A stretch of DNA of 64,000 bases from Lota lota (taxonomy: Eukaryota; Chordata; Actinopteri; Gadiformes; Lotidae). The stretch spans positions 4,005,758-4,069,757 of the forward strand of contig JACYXH010000802.1 in NCBI GenBank assembly GCA_026745465.1, written 5' to 3'. Made by a program: the position numbers and the translations under genes. Positions 63,573-64,000 of this stretch are shown piece after piece; the stretch's first letter is position 1, and each line of letters begins with the position of its first letter. The notes under the pieces are model-generated. The model worked only from the letters and a program-made list of their open reading frames with translations. It was not told the origin of the DNA and searched no databases.

Positions 63573-64000
63573 GCAAGCAGAGAGGCGTAGGGATGGAGGA
63601 TTCCAGAGTTTCGATTCTTACTCGGATGTTACAGATTCGAATTAAAATCACACAAAAAACAGATGCACGTTTTACTCTTCCATCATCTTTGATATGGATT
63701 AGACAAAGGAATACAACGCAGAATGGTAGATAGGCTTTTAAATCAAAATAAATGACTTACAAACTAAATCACAGTTCCTTCGATTCCACAGCCAGAGCTG
63801 CCTCCAATTCTGTTCTTTCGAAACGATTCTCAGAATTGACATGAAGGAATCCAAATTTGATTTTGAGTCTCACCTTTTTGGTCTAGTTTAGTACAATGCA
63901 ATTTTTTTCATTTAGCAGATGATTTTATCCAAAGCAACTTACAGTGCAGTTCAGATACATACAACTATTAACTTGATGCCCTAACCCTGACCTGCTCTTA
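63573..64000 (+). other. Lipase intron, incomplete, ending in a dispersed repeat
   Basis: No further lipase exon is visible before the window ends. A CCACAG near 63792 is followed by a short open frame that does not resemble lipase. The last 95 bases are a dispersed repeat. Confidence 0.6.
63905..64000. repeat. Dispersed repeat copy cut by the window edge
   Basis: CATTTAGCAGATGATTTTAT followed by CCAAAGCAACTTACAGTGCA, then GATGCCCTAACCCTGACCTG, which is the reverse complement of the GCAGGTAAGGGTTAGGGCAT block in the copy at 39885. The two blocks therefore lie in opposite relative orientation to that copy. Confidence 0.65.

Noticed and set aside
63793-63897. Possible further lipase exon after CCACAG
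   Set aside because: Neither frame resembles the lipase segment expected after the YYQ boundary, and the sequence soon runs into a dispersed repeat.

Overview
This is a vertebrate nuclear locus, almost certainly from a teleost fish. It has large GT-AG introns, very dense and long dinucleotide microsatellites, tRNA-derived SINE-like repeats, and protein sequences that fit fish orthologues best. I cannot name the species from this window alone.

Three genes are supported. (1) gbf1, on the minus strand. Six coding exons between 38178 and 1040 encode about the first 194 residues of the large Golgi Arf guanine-nucleotide exchange factor. The start codon is at 38178 and the gene runs off the left edge. 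Codon phases agree at every junction. (2) pitx3, on the plus strand and complete. Three coding exons (49438-49546, 53060-53265, 56549-57118) give a 294-residue paired-like homeodomain protein with lysine at homeodomain position 50 and a C-terminal OAR motif. A CpG-rich candidate 5' noncoding exon ends at 42761, and a poly(A) signal lies at 58258. (3) The 5' end of a pancreatic-lipase-family gene, on the plus strand. It has a TATA box at 62929, a short 5' UTR exon, a signal-peptide exon at 63084-63138 and the first mature-protein exon at 63421-63572. It runs off the right edge.

Layout: 1-39 kb is the 5' part of gbf1, dominated by a 25.8-kb intron and a 8.0-kb intron. From 39 to 42 kb is the head-to-head gap between gbf1 and pitx3. 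From 42 to 58 kb is pitx3, with a large 5' intron holding conserved-element-like sequence and a second candidate promoter, and an intron 2 holding a 39-bp minisatellite and a (CT)98 tract. From 58 to 62.9 kb is intergenic DNA with a possible spliced noncoding transcript. From 62.9 to 64 kb is the lipase gene.

The head-to-head gbf1/pitx3 order matches the arrangement I recall for the human locus (GBF1/PITX3). It suggests a regulatory block in which introns of the housekeeping gene gbf1 may carry enhancers for the developmental gene pitx3. The lipase promoter carries a close match to the bipartite PTF1 acinar element. I found no prokaryotic system, CRISPR array, intact transposon gene or confident structural RNA gene.
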